Positions 15,043-24,676 are shown, counted from the first letter of the stretch. The stretch is 64,000 bases of DNA from Thaumasiovibrio occultus (GCA_019703815.1 AP023053.1:1040995-1104994), one strand, 5' to 3'. Translations and numbers: made by a program. The notes: generated from the sequence alone by a model not told the origin.

Positions 15043-17223
15043 TTACTTACGCTCCATCGGATGCATGTATTCAGTAAAGTCAGGTCGATGGCGATAGATT
15101 ACCTCCTCACCAGTTTTACTGATATGTACAATCCTGGCAATCGAGCCCCACGCTTTCATGGTTGGAAAGCTGAAATCGGCATCTGGCTCAGGGATCACCC
15201 AATGGATTTCCTTTCCTTCCTCGTTAAATACTCTCAGCTCTTCGAGCATTTGATTTGCCGATAAAGAAGCCAACTCACCGGTAAGCGTGATCAACCACGG
15301 TTTTAGCTGGATATAATCTTGCTGAGGGACTAGCTCAGTAGCTCGATATTCAGGGCAATGCACTTCCACTTCGATCTCATCACTATGACCTTCCCAAGTT
15401 GAATAATCCGCATTACTCATATACGAAATATGATTCAACTTACCGGGTCGCTGCACTTCTGATAGAGCCCAGCCCCATGCACCAACATCAGAAATGGATA
15501 TATTTTTAATATCGCACTCACCATTAAGGATCCTAGGAATATCGACAACAATATAGCTCAATCTGGCGTTAACCAGGGGAGTAAATGGGTTTTCCTTAGC
15601 CATACTATGCTTCCCCCCCACCAAGCGCTCCACAGGAGGGTACTCAGCTACACTCCCGACTAGCGCTTCTGTGGGCATCCGATAATGAAGCTCCGTAGGA
15701 ATGAAATACTCTAGGTACAAGTTTATGTCTTGGGTTATTTCTTCGGTAAAGGTCACTTCCACCAAAGAGCTAAAGTCTCTATTTAGGCTATAAGCCACAC
15801 TGCTAGGAATACCATCCGCTTCAAATGTTATTGGTTCGGATGGATATACATATCTCACGCTCTCAATATGCTCGACTGGGTAGTTCACCCCCCAACGTAA
15901 CTGAGGTTCGAGCCTCGCTTTCAATGCATTAGATTCCTTATTTACATGCAGTTGCCAAGTGCGTTCAGCCACCTGCTCGACAGAAATCTGGAACCCGTCT
16001 TCCTGATAAAACCCTGCCCCCGCATTCAACGGTACATTAACAAATTTAACCTCTCTGTCTCGTATGGCCGTATAGGTGAGGTTTACCATCCCCTTATCAA
16101 AAGGCTCATCCAGGTGTAGATTAAGCGCTGTATAACTTCCCCACTCATCCCGTGACGCATATACAGATTCAGAATACTCCAATGAGTTAACTCGATTCCC
16201 TTGCATATCGTCTATCGATACCTCATGGAGTTTGGCTAACTTCGGCCTTAATGATTCATCATAAATTCTCACTTGGATAGGAAACAAAGGGTCGTCCGTA
16301 TTAAATACCTTAATATCTAGATCCTCTTCATTCGCATTTTCGAGTACCCGTGTTGAACTTCGATTCATCTTTTCATATATAGGCCAATGCTGCTCCCAAA
16401 CATTAACATCGCCTTCGGAAAATTGTTCCAAGTAATTCATTTCAGTATCAAGGAACAATTTTAAAAACTCATCCTTGTAGTAAACGTAGGTTGGCAAAGC
16501 ATCATTGTGTTGATGTAACGCTATAAATGCCTTCACGTGCGTTCCTCGATAAAAACGATAGAATATACGCGCATCTTTCAGCACCCCTGTCGATACATCG
16601 TACTCCACCCACCCCGCTACTAACCCTGTAAGAAAGCTTGATTTTACGCTCAAGGTAACTCGCTCAGAGGTTAAAGCAATCACCTCATATTGAAGTTGAA
16701 GCCTACCTTGTTGCACATTCAGCATTGCCCCTGATTTAAGCTCAATCTTTGGGGGGAGGAGTGCGACCAATTCATAGGGGTTAAGTTTATCAAGAATCTG
16801 GCTCACAACGGTGAAAGGCGGTTTATCTAAAGGGAAATGGCTGTTAGAGACGACATCATGGCCACCGTCTGCACGCTGGGACAATACCGTGCCCGTTTGT
16901 TGGTGATCAACAAGAATCTGCTCCTCATCTGTCAACGAATCAAATTGGCTTACGTTATATTCACTGTCGGTCATATCAAACTGAAGACGTTCAAGATTAA
17001 CGCGCAGACTGGGCAGGGAAGACGATGCCTCAGGTGACACTGTCAATTGTGAGGTCAATACACCACGCTTAAAGCCATTATCTTCTGTGTCTGCTGCTAT
17101 GTGGAGGGCCACATTCGCATAGTACTTCTCAGTCGTCCCTTCTGGGGGCTGATAACGTAACGTAGGCTGCGCACAACCTTGCAGCAATACCATGGCAGCA
17201 AATGCAAATATCTCTTTAATCAT
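15043..17223 (-). CDS. Array gene 4: large paralogous lipoprotein (726 aa)
   Basis: Signal ends VLLQGC (Cys17, Ala at +2) then AQPTLRYQPPEG. Closest to array gene 5 over its whole length: both have EYDVSTGVLKDA or close variants, IQVR-Y, LHEVSIDD, ELHYRMPTEALVGSVAE and the tail GEEVIYRHRPDF...HPMERK. Compared with genes 1 and 3 it is more A+T-rich and uses more ATA, AGA/AGG and CTA codons on inspection. No recognised domain. Own upstream module and terminator suggest it is transcribed alone. Confidence 0.9.
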   Translation of the reverse strand: MIKEIFAFAAMVLLQGCAQPTLRYQPPEGTTEKYYANVALHIAADTEDNGFKRGVLTSQLTVSPEASSSLPSLRVNLERLQFDMTDSEYNVSQFDSLTDEEQILVDHQQTGTVLSQRADGGHDVVSNSHFPLDKPPFTVVSQILDKLNPYELVALLPPKIELKSGAMLNVQQGRLQLQYEVIALTSERVTLSVKSSFLTGLVAGWVEYDVSTGVLKDARIFYRFYRGTHVKAFIALHQHNDALPTYVYYKDEFLKLFLDTEMNYLEQFSEGDVNVWEQHWPIYEKMNRSSTRVLENANEEDLDIKVFNTDDPLFPIQVRIYDESLRPKLAKLHEVSIDDMQGNRVNSLEYSESVYASRDEWGSYTALNLHLDEPFDKGMVNLTYTAIRDREVKFVNVPLNAGAGFYQEDGFQISVEQVAERTWQLHVNKESNALKARLEPQLRWGVNYPVEHIESVRYVYPSEPITFEADGIPSSVAYSLNRDFSSLVEVTFTEEITQDINLYLEYFIPTELHYRMPTEALVGSVAEYPPVERLVGGKHSMAKENPFTPLVNARLSYIVVDIPRILNGECDIKNISISDVGAWGWALSEVQRPGKLNHISYMSNADYSTWEGHSDEIEVEVHCPEYRATELVPQQDYIQLKPWLITLTGELASLSANQMLEELRVFNEEGKEIHWVIPEPDADFSFPTMKAWGSIARIVHISKTGEEVIYRHRPDFTEYMHPMERK

Positions 17224-17305
17224 GGTCGAATCCTTTCTGGCTTTTCATTATCGATTCAATGCCTGCGCCGCCTAAAATGTGCGCCTACGACAAACGTTAG
17301 CCCTC

Positions 17306-17412
17306 ATAGTAATTGATTTATCGATAGGAAAAACCGCATGGCTGACTTTCTCGATATATCACGCGAAAATCTGCAAGCTGACATGAAAAAAGCCAGCGTG
17401 TGCTGGCTTTTG
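17306..17412. repeat. Conserved array spacer module, copy 4
   Basis: Same layout as the other copies; differs at CTCGATATATCACG and at GCTGACATG just before the terminator. Confidence 0.9.
17385..17412 (-). terminator. Terminator of array gene 5
   Basis: AGCCAGC / GCTGGCT stem with T-run on the minus strand. Confidence 0.88.
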
Positions 17413-17422
17413 AGGTTCTTCG

Positions 17423-19603
17423 TTACTTACGCTCCATCGGATGCATGTCTTCAGTAAAGTCAGGTCGATGACGATAGATTACCTCCTCGCCAGTTTTTGT
17501 GACGTGTACAATGCTGGCAATCGAGCCCCACGCCTTCATGGTTGGAAAGCTAAAATCAGCGTCGTGCTCTGGGATCACCCAATGGATTTCTCTACCTTCT
17601 TCGTTAAACACTCTCAGCTCTTCGAGCATTTGACTTGCCGGCAAGGCAGCAAACTCACTGGTAAGTGTAATCAGCCACGGTTTTTCTTGAATATAATCTT
17701 GTTGTGGAACTAGCTCTGTAGCTCGATATTCAGGGCAATGTACATCCACATCGAACTCTTCGTCATTAACTCGCCAAACTGATTTATTCGCATTGCTCCT
17801 ATATACCCGGTGATTCAACCCCTGGGCTTGCCACGTTGATCCGCCAAGCCAGCCCCTCGCACTAACATTAGAGATAGCTAGCTCTTTAAGATCGCACTCG
17901 GCATCAAGCATCCTAGGAATATATATGGAAAGACTATCGAACAGTTCTGTACTAATTAATGGAGTAAATGGGGTTTCTTTAGCCATATAGTTTCCCTCCA
18001 CCAAGCGCTCCATTGGTGGGTAGTCAGCCACACTCCCGATTAACGCTTCAGTGGGTATCCGATAGTGAAGCTCCGTAGGAATGTAATACTCTAGATACAA
18101 GCTTAATTCTTGGGTTATTTCTTGGGTAAAAGTCACTTCCATCGAAAAACTAAAGTCTCTATTTAGACGATAAACCACATCGGGGGGAATACCATCCACC
18201 TCAAACATTGTTGGTTCGGATGGATATAAATATTTCAGGCTCTCAATATGCTCATCTGCGTAATTAAACCCCCAAAGTAAATGAGGTTCGAGCCTCTCTT
18301 TCATTGCGTTAGATTCCTTAGTGACGTGCACCTGCCAAGTGCGTTCACCTACCTGTTCGGCAATAACCTGGAACTCTTTTTCTTGATAAAACCCTTCTCC
18401 CGCACTCAACGGTATATCAATCAGCTTAACCTCCTTGTCTCGTATGGTCGTGTAGGTGAGGTTTATCACCCCCTTATCAAAGGATTCTCCCGGATGTAAA
18501 TCAAGCGCTTTATAAATCCCCCACTCATCCTGTGACGTATATATGTATTCAGAATACTTAAGAGGGGTCACTTGACTTCCTTGTATATCGTCTATCGATA
18601 CCTCATGGAGTTTGGTTAACCTCGGCAGACCTGACCGCGAATCATAAAATCTCACTTGAATAGGTGCCAAGGGGTCATCCGTGTTGAATACACGGACCTC
18701 CGGAATATCTTCGACCACCCTTGTTACTGTTGAACTCGTCGCTTCATACAAAGGCCAAAAATTTTTCGGTTGATTAACGACACCCCTTGTAAACTCTCGC
18801 CAGTATATGAGTTCAGGATCAGCGAACGATCTAAATAGTCTATGAGTGTACTCAACGTTAGTTGGCAAAGTATCATTGCGTTGATTTAACGCTATGAGTA
18901 CTTCCACGTGAGCTTCCATATCGAGATTAAAACGATAGTATATCAACGCTTCTTTCAACACCCCTGTCGATACCTCGTACTCCAGTCTCCCCGTTAACAC
19001 CGGTTTATCTAACTCGGTAACTAAGCTTGCCTGTGCACGCAAGGTTGCTCGCTCAGAGGTTAAACCTATTACCTCATAGTGAAACTGCAGATCACCTTGC
19101 TGCACACTCAACATTGCCCCCAATTTGAGGTCAATCGTTGGAGGAAGGAGTGCGACCAACTCAGAAAAGCTCAACTCATCGACAACCGGGCTCACAACGG
19201 TAAAAGGCGATGTATCTATAGGGAAATGACTGTTCGAGACGACGTCATGACCGCCATCTGGACGCTGGGTAAATTCCGTGATCGTCTCTTGGTACTTCGC
19301 GAGAATCTGCTCCTCGTCTGTCAACGAATTAAATCGTATTACCTTATCCTCACCGTCCGTCATCTCAAACTGAAGACGCTCTAAGTTGACGCGCAAACTG
19401 GGCTGGGCACCTGATGCATGAGGCAAGACTCTCAATTGTGAGATCAATACGCCCCGACTCTCTGAAGTGTTTGTTTCCATTTCGAAGACTACATTCGCAT
19501 AGTACTTCTCGCCGGCTCCCTCGGGCGGCTGATAACGTAACGCGGGCTGCGCACAACCTTGCAGCAATACCATCGCTGCAAATACCAATATCCCTTTATT
19601 CAT
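17423..19603 (-). CDS. Array gene 5: large paralogous lipoprotein (726 aa)
   Basis: Same length as gene 4 and its nearest relative. MNKGIL signal with VLLQGC (Cys17, Ala at +2), AQPALRYQPPEG, LVALLPPTIDLKLGA, LHEVSIDD, ALIGSVAD, QDYIQEKPWLITLTSE, FSFPTMKAWGSIA and the ending HPMERK identical to gene 4. This is the first gene of the array in transcription direction; the upstream module copy 5 separates it from the LruC operon. Role unknown. The repeated, well-kept reading frames argue that all five copies are functional. Confidence 0.9.
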   Translation of the reverse strand: MNKGILVFAAMVLLQGCAQPALRYQPPEGAGEKYYANVVFEMETNTSESRGVLISQLRVLPHASGAQPSLRVNLERLQFEMTDGEDKVIRFNSLTDEEQILAKYQETITEFTQRPDGGHDVVSNSHFPIDTSPFTVVSPVVDELSFSELVALLPPTIDLKLGAMLSVQQGDLQFHYEVIGLTSERATLRAQASLVTELDKPVLTGRLEYEVSTGVLKEALIYYRFNLDMEAHVEVLIALNQRNDTLPTNVEYTHRLFRSFADPELIYWREFTRGVVNQPKNFWPLYEATSSTVTRVVEDIPEVRVFNTDDPLAPIQVRFYDSRSGLPRLTKLHEVSIDDIQGSQVTPLKYSEYIYTSQDEWGIYKALDLHPGESFDKGVINLTYTTIRDKEVKLIDIPLSAGEGFYQEKEFQVIAEQVGERTWQVHVTKESNAMKERLEPHLLWGFNYADEHIESLKYLYPSEPTMFEVDGIPPDVVYRLNRDFSFSMEVTFTQEITQELSLYLEYYIPTELHYRIPTEALIGSVADYPPMERLVEGNYMAKETPFTPLISTELFDSLSIYIPRMLDAECDLKELAISNVSARGWLGGSTWQAQGLNHRVYRSNANKSVWRVNDEEFDVDVHCPEYRATELVPQQDYIQEKPWLITLTSEFAALPASQMLEELRVFNEEGREIHWVIPEHDADFSFPTMKAWGSIASIVHVTKTGEEVIYRHRPDFTEDMHPMERK

Positions 19604-19687
19604 GCTCGAATCCTTTCTCTATTTTTATCATTATCGATTCAATATCTGCGCCGCCTAGCAAGCGCGTCTACAACATAGTTGACGCTT

Positions 19688-19792
19688 ATAGTAATTGATT
19701 TATCGATAGGAAAAACCGCATGGCTGACTTTCTCGATGTGTCACGCGAAAATCTGCAAGCGAACATGAAAAAGCCAGCGAGTGCTGGCTTTT
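19688..19792. repeat. Conserved array spacer module, copy 5
   Basis: Upstream of array gene 5. It begins ATAGTAATTGATTTATCG and merges with the terminator of the LruC operon, so the module plus terminator pairing is kept even where the neighbour is not an array gene. Confidence 0.9.
19767..19792 (-). terminator. Terminator of the LruC-lipoprotein operon
   Basis: AGCCAGC / GCTGGCT stem with T-run on the minus strand; same stem as in the lipoprotein array. Confidence 0.85.
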
Positions 19793-19841
19793 GAGGGTGG
19801 GAACAATCTGTCTGTTTAACGCTAGGCGAACTCTGTGGGGC

Positions 19842-20279
19842 TCACCAACGCCATTCGCTGTCATCACTGCTCAATATCATCTGCATTGGTGGCGAGCCAT
19901 CGTAAAACCAGATCTCGGCAAGGTAGTCGTTGGTGACGTTCGCGACCGTTAGCTCTACTTCAGCTTGCCCATTGCTTAACGGCAGTGAGACCAAGCGGCT
20001 GTTATAGTCCGGCACCCTATCGCCTGCGCTATTTTGCGTGTAAGCACTGTACACCGACAGATGGGCGCGTCCACTCGCTTGTGACGACACATCAACCTGC
20101 AGCACTTTCGCTTGAGTCGCGTTATAGCTAAAACCCTCGGGGGCAACGAGATCTTCGGTTTGGGTCACTGTGACTGTTGGTGTAGGCGATGGACCGCCAC
20201 CACCTTGCGGCGAGTCGCCGTCACCGCCGCCACAGCCAACCAACGCTACTCCCATCATGGTATAGAATAGATTTTTCAT
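19842..20279 (-). CDS. Small lipoprotein in operon with the LruC protein
   Basis: 145 aa from the ATG at 20279, which has GGGAG eight bases before it; an in-frame GTG nine bases upstream is too close to that site. Lipobox VALVGC, then a Gly/Pro/Ser-rich linker (GGGGPSPTPT) and a beta-sandwich-like domain ending at SEWRW. It begins 12 bases after the LruC stop, so the two are probably co-transcribed and the lipoprotein may work with the LruC protein at the cell surface. No family recognised. Confidence 0.8.
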   Translation of the reverse strand: MKNLFYTMMGVALVGCGGGDGDSPQGGGGPSPTPTVTVTQTEDLVAPEGFSYNATQAKVLQVDVSSQASGRAHLSVYSAYTQNSAGDRVPDYNSRLVSLPLSNGQAEVELTVANVTNDYLAEIWFYDGSPPMQMILSSDDSEWRW

Positions 20280-20291
20280 GGTATTCACTCC

Positions 20292-22403
20292 CTAGCGATA
20301 CAGTTTCTGAATGACGCCGTTGTCGGCTTTGTACCAGTCGTTGTAATCATCACCACCACTCTCGGTGTAGCCTTCAAACAACGGATAAGCTTCCAGCAAA
20401 TCGACCGCTTCACGTGGCCATTCCCACTCCGAGTAAATCAACAGCGCGAATGGCAAGTTGTTCTCGGTTTTGAAGTATTTGCCTTCAGACGGATTACTGT
20501 CATCGTCACCCGCTAGGTTGTAGAAACTGGTGTCGAATTTACTGGTCGGCGCCATATCCGGCAGGTGGATCTCTAACCCGCGGCCAGGTTGCCCGTTAAA
20601 CAACGGTCCGTGGTAGTAACCCGGTGTTGCGGTCACAAACGGATCGTATGGCATGCTCGGCATATCTCTGACATACACCGGCGTGTTGAAAGTCACACTC
20701 AGCTCGAACTCGGTGGTGACATCTTCACGACATTCTGCATCAGTGCGGTAGTAATCACACTGGCTTGCAGCCGCTTCAATTACATCGTCAATTAGCATGA
20801 AGCTGGCGTTGGTCATGCCCAACTCTAAACCACTACTTTCTTGCAGCACCCCATTGATACGTAGGGAAGTACGGCTCGTATCTACGTTCGTTGCATCAAT
20901 ACCCGGTAGATGCACCGCAAACCCACTGTGGTAGCTCGCGCCTACCGCCATCAATCGGCCACTGATCACCGTTTTAACGATGTCTGGGGCAACAATGGTT
21001 TCCGTAATGCGATACTGCACCACCACATCGTTCATGTCGTAGTCGCCACTTTGCGGCCAGCGATCTTCGTAGGCCAAGGTCACGTACCCATTTTCCGATG
21101 GGAAGTGGCGATAAATCACATCCGATACCGCGACATTCAACGTGTGATCCTCAACCTCACCCGACGTTGAACCGCCGCTGTAGCCTAAACCGGTTTGCTG
21201 ACTGAAACGAAATCGGCTCCACGTCTCACCCTCTTGTGCGTCCAGCGGAACCGTTAACACCACGGTATTATTGCCCGCTGACATCGAGTCATCAGCGATG
21301 ACCTGCTCATCGACGTCATCAAAATCACCGTCACGGTTCCAGTCGATCCATGCAGACAAGTAGCCCGAGGTCGATGCATTAATGTTAATCACGCTATCAA
21401 GGCCAGTTTCAAACGAAGTGACAAACCCAACCCCGTCTTCGTCATCAATACCGAGTGACCCATCATCGTTTGGTGATTGCGCGGCGTCGGCTTCGCCATC
21501 CGGTTCAATATTGCCAAGCCATGTCATGCCATCTAACTCATGTCGAGGGCCGTTACTGGCCAAGGTGGTTTTATAGCTGTCGGGGGCATCACCAAAATCG
21601 ATGTTGGAGTCTTCATCAATCACCGGTGCATTGGCACAACGGGCACCGTCGTTTTGGTTCGAGTAGGGACCATCGGCAAACTTTTCTGCGGTGACTAAGC
21701 CCAGCAAAATATTGTCGGCGTTACCGAGATCAATTCGGTAAATCTGCCCATCTTGGTTACGCGCCACATAGTAGTAGCCGTTGACATCAAAATAGCCCGC
21801 GCCGAAGGTGCCCGTTTCACCGGTAAAACCGATCTCTGTGGTGGTGCCATTATCTAGATCGAATTGGTACAACTTACCGCTGCTGTTATCGACCCCGTAC
21901 ATCTTGCCGTCGACAGGGTTCACCGCAAAGTCAGTAAGGCTCACTTGAGTGGTACTGGTGATGCGCTCAGCAACCAACGCGGCATTGGGATCGCTATCAA
22001 GGGGCGATAAATCAATTTTGTAAAAGCCCGACCCTTTGCGATATAGGTAATAGTGATGGTTATAAACGTCACCGACGAAAATAGTTTTACCCGAAGGTAA
22101 GCCACTCACATTCAGCACTTCGCGTTGGTAGTCACCGCCTACCCGAACCACTTGAAAGTTAGTCGTATCAAAACCGTAAATATAGCGATCAGTGAAGTTG
22201 AACCCGACACCGTTGATATTGCCGTTAGTACCGGTGTCGTCAGCCAATAGTTCGCTGCTACCCGTCACTAAGTTAATGCCGTAAATCGAAACAGGTCGGC
22301 CTTGAAATAAGAACGCTTTACTTGGACATGTCTCAAACGGGGCAGCGAAGGCTGCGCCGGACCACAATGCGAGACCACCCATCACGAGGGGGAATGTTTT
22401 CAT
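20292..22403 (-). CDS. LruC domain exported protein with GEVED domain
   Basis: 703 aa. A signal peptide ends near GAAFA. Residues about 25-260 look like a repeat-built propeller (IYGINLVTG, DRYIYGFDTT, KMYGVDNSSGKLYQFD), of DUF6923 type. Then an acidic DFGDAPDSY block, a GEVED domain (AWIDWNRDGDFDD...GEVEDH, about 345-425), and an LruC domain (DRWPQSGDYDMNDVVVQY to the end). The repeated D-x-D/N-x-D pattern suggests calcium binding. LruC proteins were first named in Leptospira, where LruC is an outer-membrane lipoprotein; the function in vibrios is unknown. AAGGAG sits seven bases before the ATG at 22403. Confidence 0.88.
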   Translation of the reverse strand: MKTFPLVMGGLALWSGAAFAAPFETCPSKAFLFQGRPVSIYGINLVTGSSELLADDTGTNGNINGVGFNFTDRYIYGFDTTNFQVVRVGGDYQREVLNVSGLPSGKTIFVGDVYNHHYYLYRKGSGFYKIDLSPLDSDPNAALVAERITSTTQVSLTDFAVNPVDGKMYGVDNSSGKLYQFDLDNGTTTEIGFTGETGTFGAGYFDVNGYYYVARNQDGQIYRIDLGNADNILLGLVTAEKFADGPYSNQNDGARCANAPVIDEDSNIDFGDAPDSYKTTLASNGPRHELDGMTWLGNIEPDGEADAAQSPNDDGSLGIDDEDGVGFVTSFETGLDSVININASTSGYLSAWIDWNRDGDFDDVDEQVIADDSMSAGNNTVVLTVPLDAQEGETWSRFRFSQQTGLGYSGGSTSGEVEDHTLNVAVSDVIYRHFPSENGYVTLAYEDRWPQSGDYDMNDVVVQYRITETIVAPDIVKTVISGRLMAVGASYHSGFAVHLPGIDATNVDTSRTSLRINGVLQESSGLELGMTNASFMLIDDVIEAAASQCDYYRTDAECREDVTTEFELSVTFNTPVYVRDMPSMPYDPFVTATPGYYHGPLFNGQPGRGLEIHLPDMAPTSKFDTSFYNLAGDDDSNPSEGKYFKTENNLPFALLIYSEWEWPREAVDLLEAYPLFEGYTESGGDDYNDWYKADNGVIQKLYR

Positions 22404-22833
22404 CACGTTGCTCCTTGTAAAATCTTAACTCCTAGCAGCAAGTGCAATGCCACTTGATCAACGAATTACATGAGTCTAATGATTACAGCGCGTTAGCAGC
22501 CAAAGCTCATCGGCATGCTAATCCATCAAGTGCATATTCATTGCAAAATGAAAGAGCAATTACTCTACTTTGTCACTTTGCAAATTTAAATTGGACAGCT
22601 GCACATGAAAAGTTAGCGATGCCTGTAAAAGCACTTTTGTTGTTGCGACAGGAAAATAGCGACCAGACGTCACGTGTTTTGTGGCGCGTCTATGGTTTTC
22701 GATAGGCAAAGCGTCTGTGCCACGCCCAGGCGTCATTGCTGGGGCGAGACAAAACAGCGATTGGATTCAGCGGTGATGGAACAAGGCGAGCCACTCGCGA
22801 GAAGCGCACCCTTGTTAACGTTGGTTTTCTGCG
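22404..22833. other. 430-bp intergenic stretch, nothing recognised
   Basis: No supported gene, repeat or terminator found. It should hold the LruC operon promoter. An 87-codon plus-strand frame here has no ribosome site and no family resemblance. Confidence 0.5.
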
Positions 22834-23367
22834 CTAATGCGGCTCACTTTCCGCATCGGTCAGCGGCGTTTCGGTAATTGCCGACAGGGCCGCTTTACCC
22901 GAGGATGCGACATACAAGGTGGCGTACGCACCGCTGGCTAAGGTTTTTTCTAAGGCCAAGGCTTGCTCAACGGGGGCAAAATACGCTTCTATCCCAAACT
23001 CGATTTCGCTCGGCACAACGCGCGATGCGCGGCCACGAATAAACAGGCCGGTTTTCGGTTTATCCAATGTTAAGGCTGTCATTTGGTAGACATTGTCTTC
23101 ATCAGGCTCTAGCACCACATAAATATATTCACCTTCGCGGGTGGTCGGTAAATCTTGGTACCAAAAGGCCGAAGGTCGTGAGAACGGATAGCTCAGCAGC
23201 GCGTAGTTGCCGCGAAACAGCGATCGCGGATCAACCGGCACGGTCTCCACTTGGATTTTCGTCCCCGTTAACAATGGCAGGTTTGCATTAACAAACATCG
23301 CCGCAATAACCACCAACTGCGCCGCCACCGCAACAACAAGCCAACGCACTGTTTTGGCCCTATTCAT
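22834..23367 (-). CDS. GDYXXLXY domain protein (DUF2157 partner)
   Basis: 177 aa. One N-terminal membrane segment (about 8-28) followed by a periplasmic domain with the family motif FRGNYALLSYPFS, a variant in which GDY reads GNY, then blocks KPKTGLFIRGRA and GIEAYFAPVEQALALE. AAGGAG lies six bases before the ATG at 23367. It overlaps the upstream DUF2157 gene by eight bases, so the two are translationally coupled, the usual arrangement for this pair. Function is unknown in the literature I know. Confidence 0.85.
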   Translation of the reverse strand: MNRAKTVRWLVVAVAAQLVVIAAMFVNANLPLLTGTKIQVETVPVDPRSLFRGNYALLSYPFSRPSAFWYQDLPTTREGEYIYVVLEPDEDNVYQMTALTLDKPKTGLFIRGRASRVVPSEIEFGIEAYFAPVEQALALEKTLASGAYATLYVASSGKAALSAITETPLTDAESEPH

Positions 23368-24676
23368 CCGCTTCTCCTTGTTGTTGCAAGACGGTTTTCC
23401 ATACTCGCGCTGCGCCCAATACAATCAGCGCAAAACACAAAAATAGCGCCGCCCCTGTGACATAATCGCCGACCAAATCAAAGTAACGGATCAGTGCAAT
23501 CAGCAGCAAGGTGATGATCCCACTAAAGTAATAGTGCGACACACCTGAGCTGATCCCGCGCATAATGAGCATAATACCGGCCACCACCGCAATGATATTG
23601 GCAAGCACCTGAAACCACACGGCATACTCAGCATTGGACACGAAAAGTGTAAGTAACGGCAGCACCACAACGGCCGCACAGGTAGCCACCATTGGGCGAA
23701 ATTTCTCTGTACCTTTGGATGAGAGCAGCGCCACCGCCATGGTGAACACGGCGATGAGTAGTACCGACGGCAAGTTCGGCCAGTCGTATTCAATCAGCGC
23801 TTCCCACACGCCTTCGCCGGTGAACAACAGCAAAGAGATCACAGCAAATCGCAACATCCAGAGTTTGATGATCACGCTATACTGCACCGCCTTGCCGTCT
23901 GCCTGACGCCCAAGCCACTGTCCGGCGGTATAAACCAGCACGAAGAAATACAAGGTCGCCAGCGCCATATCGACATCGTATTCCACAAAATAGAAATCGT
24001 CGTACCACCACCAGCCAAGGAGTGCTTGAAGCCAGAAAATAATCGCTGATATCACCAGCAAGCAGAGCGGAATATTGGCTTTCGCTACCGTCAACACGTA
24101 CACCGCCGCCGCAATAAAGAGCGCAAGTGAGACAGGGAAATACCCGTTAAAGACTTCGATAAAAAACCAGATCAACGCTAAGAACATACTTTGCAGCATC
24201 AAGCCGCTAGAGCGTGTCAGCAGCGCAAACGGCAGGCTCCCCATTGCCCACCAAAACACCCCATCGGGCATGTGCTCGCCCAAATGGTACATTTGCGCGA
24301 TGAGCACAATCGATGCGCCAAAAAAGAGGTTGCCAAGGAAAAATAACGCGCGCGATTCAAATTTGGCATCCTTCAGAAAATACCGAATACCCCAGGCATG
24401 CGTCCCCGAAGTGAGCAGCACTAAGCCGACGAGCCGCATTCCACGAGGGATCTCTTGCCAATTCGCACCAATTAGGGTGATCAGTGACAGGCCGATAAAC
24501 AAATAGCCTAAAAAGATCAGTAAGCGGTAGCCCAATGGGCTCTGGGTTATCTCATCGGGATCGATATCATAGCGAGCGCACAATTGGGAAAACTGCGCTG
24601 GGCTGATCAGGCTTTCATCACGCCATTGCAGCATTTCGTGGGCCAAATCGCGTTTAAACAGTCTTAGCATGCGCAT
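23360..24676 (-). CDS. DUF2157 domain integral membrane protein
   Basis: About 438 aa. A cytoplasmic N-terminal helical region (about 1-40, QWRDESLISPAQFSQL) is followed by roughly a dozen hydrophobic segments with the DUF2157 features YLFIGLSLITLIGANW and GTHAWGIRYF. The ATG at 24676 is preferred (GAGG ten bases upstream); a GTG at 24688 is possible. Its stop codon overlaps the start of the GDYXXLXY gene. The pair is widespread in Gram-negative bacteria, but its role is not established. Confidence 0.85.
   Translation of the reverse strand: MRMLRLFKRDLAHEMLQWRDESLISPAQFSQLCARYDIDPDEITQSPLGYRLLIFLGYLFIGLSLITLIGANWQEIPRGMRLVGLVLLTSGTHAWGIRYFLKDAKFESRALFFLGNLFFGASIVLIAQMYHLGEHMPDGVFWWAMGSLPFALLTRSSGLMLQSMFLALIWFFIEVFNGYFPVSLALFIAAAVYVLTVAKANIPLCLLVISAIIFWLQALLGWWWYDDFYFVEYDVDMALATLYFFVLVYTAGQWLGRQADGKAVQYSVIIKLWMLRFAVISLLLFTGEGVWEALIEYDWPNLPSVLLIAVFTMAVALLSSKGTEKFRPMVATCAAVVVLPLLTLFVSNAEYAVWFQVLANIIAVVAGIMLIMRGISSGVSHYYFSGIITLLLIALIRYFDLVGDYVTGAALFLCFALIVLGAARVWKTVLQQQGEADE

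Noticed and set aside
7045-19792. Integron-like cassette array with attC sites
   Set aside because: Repeated spacers between genes suggest a Vibrio superintegron, but the spacers lack the GTTRRRY/RYYYAAC core sites, all genes are paralogues rather than mixed cassettes, and no integrase is present.
22442-22705. 87-aa reading frame upstream of the LruC gene
   Set aside because: No ribosome site, no family resemblance, and a non-coding codon pattern.
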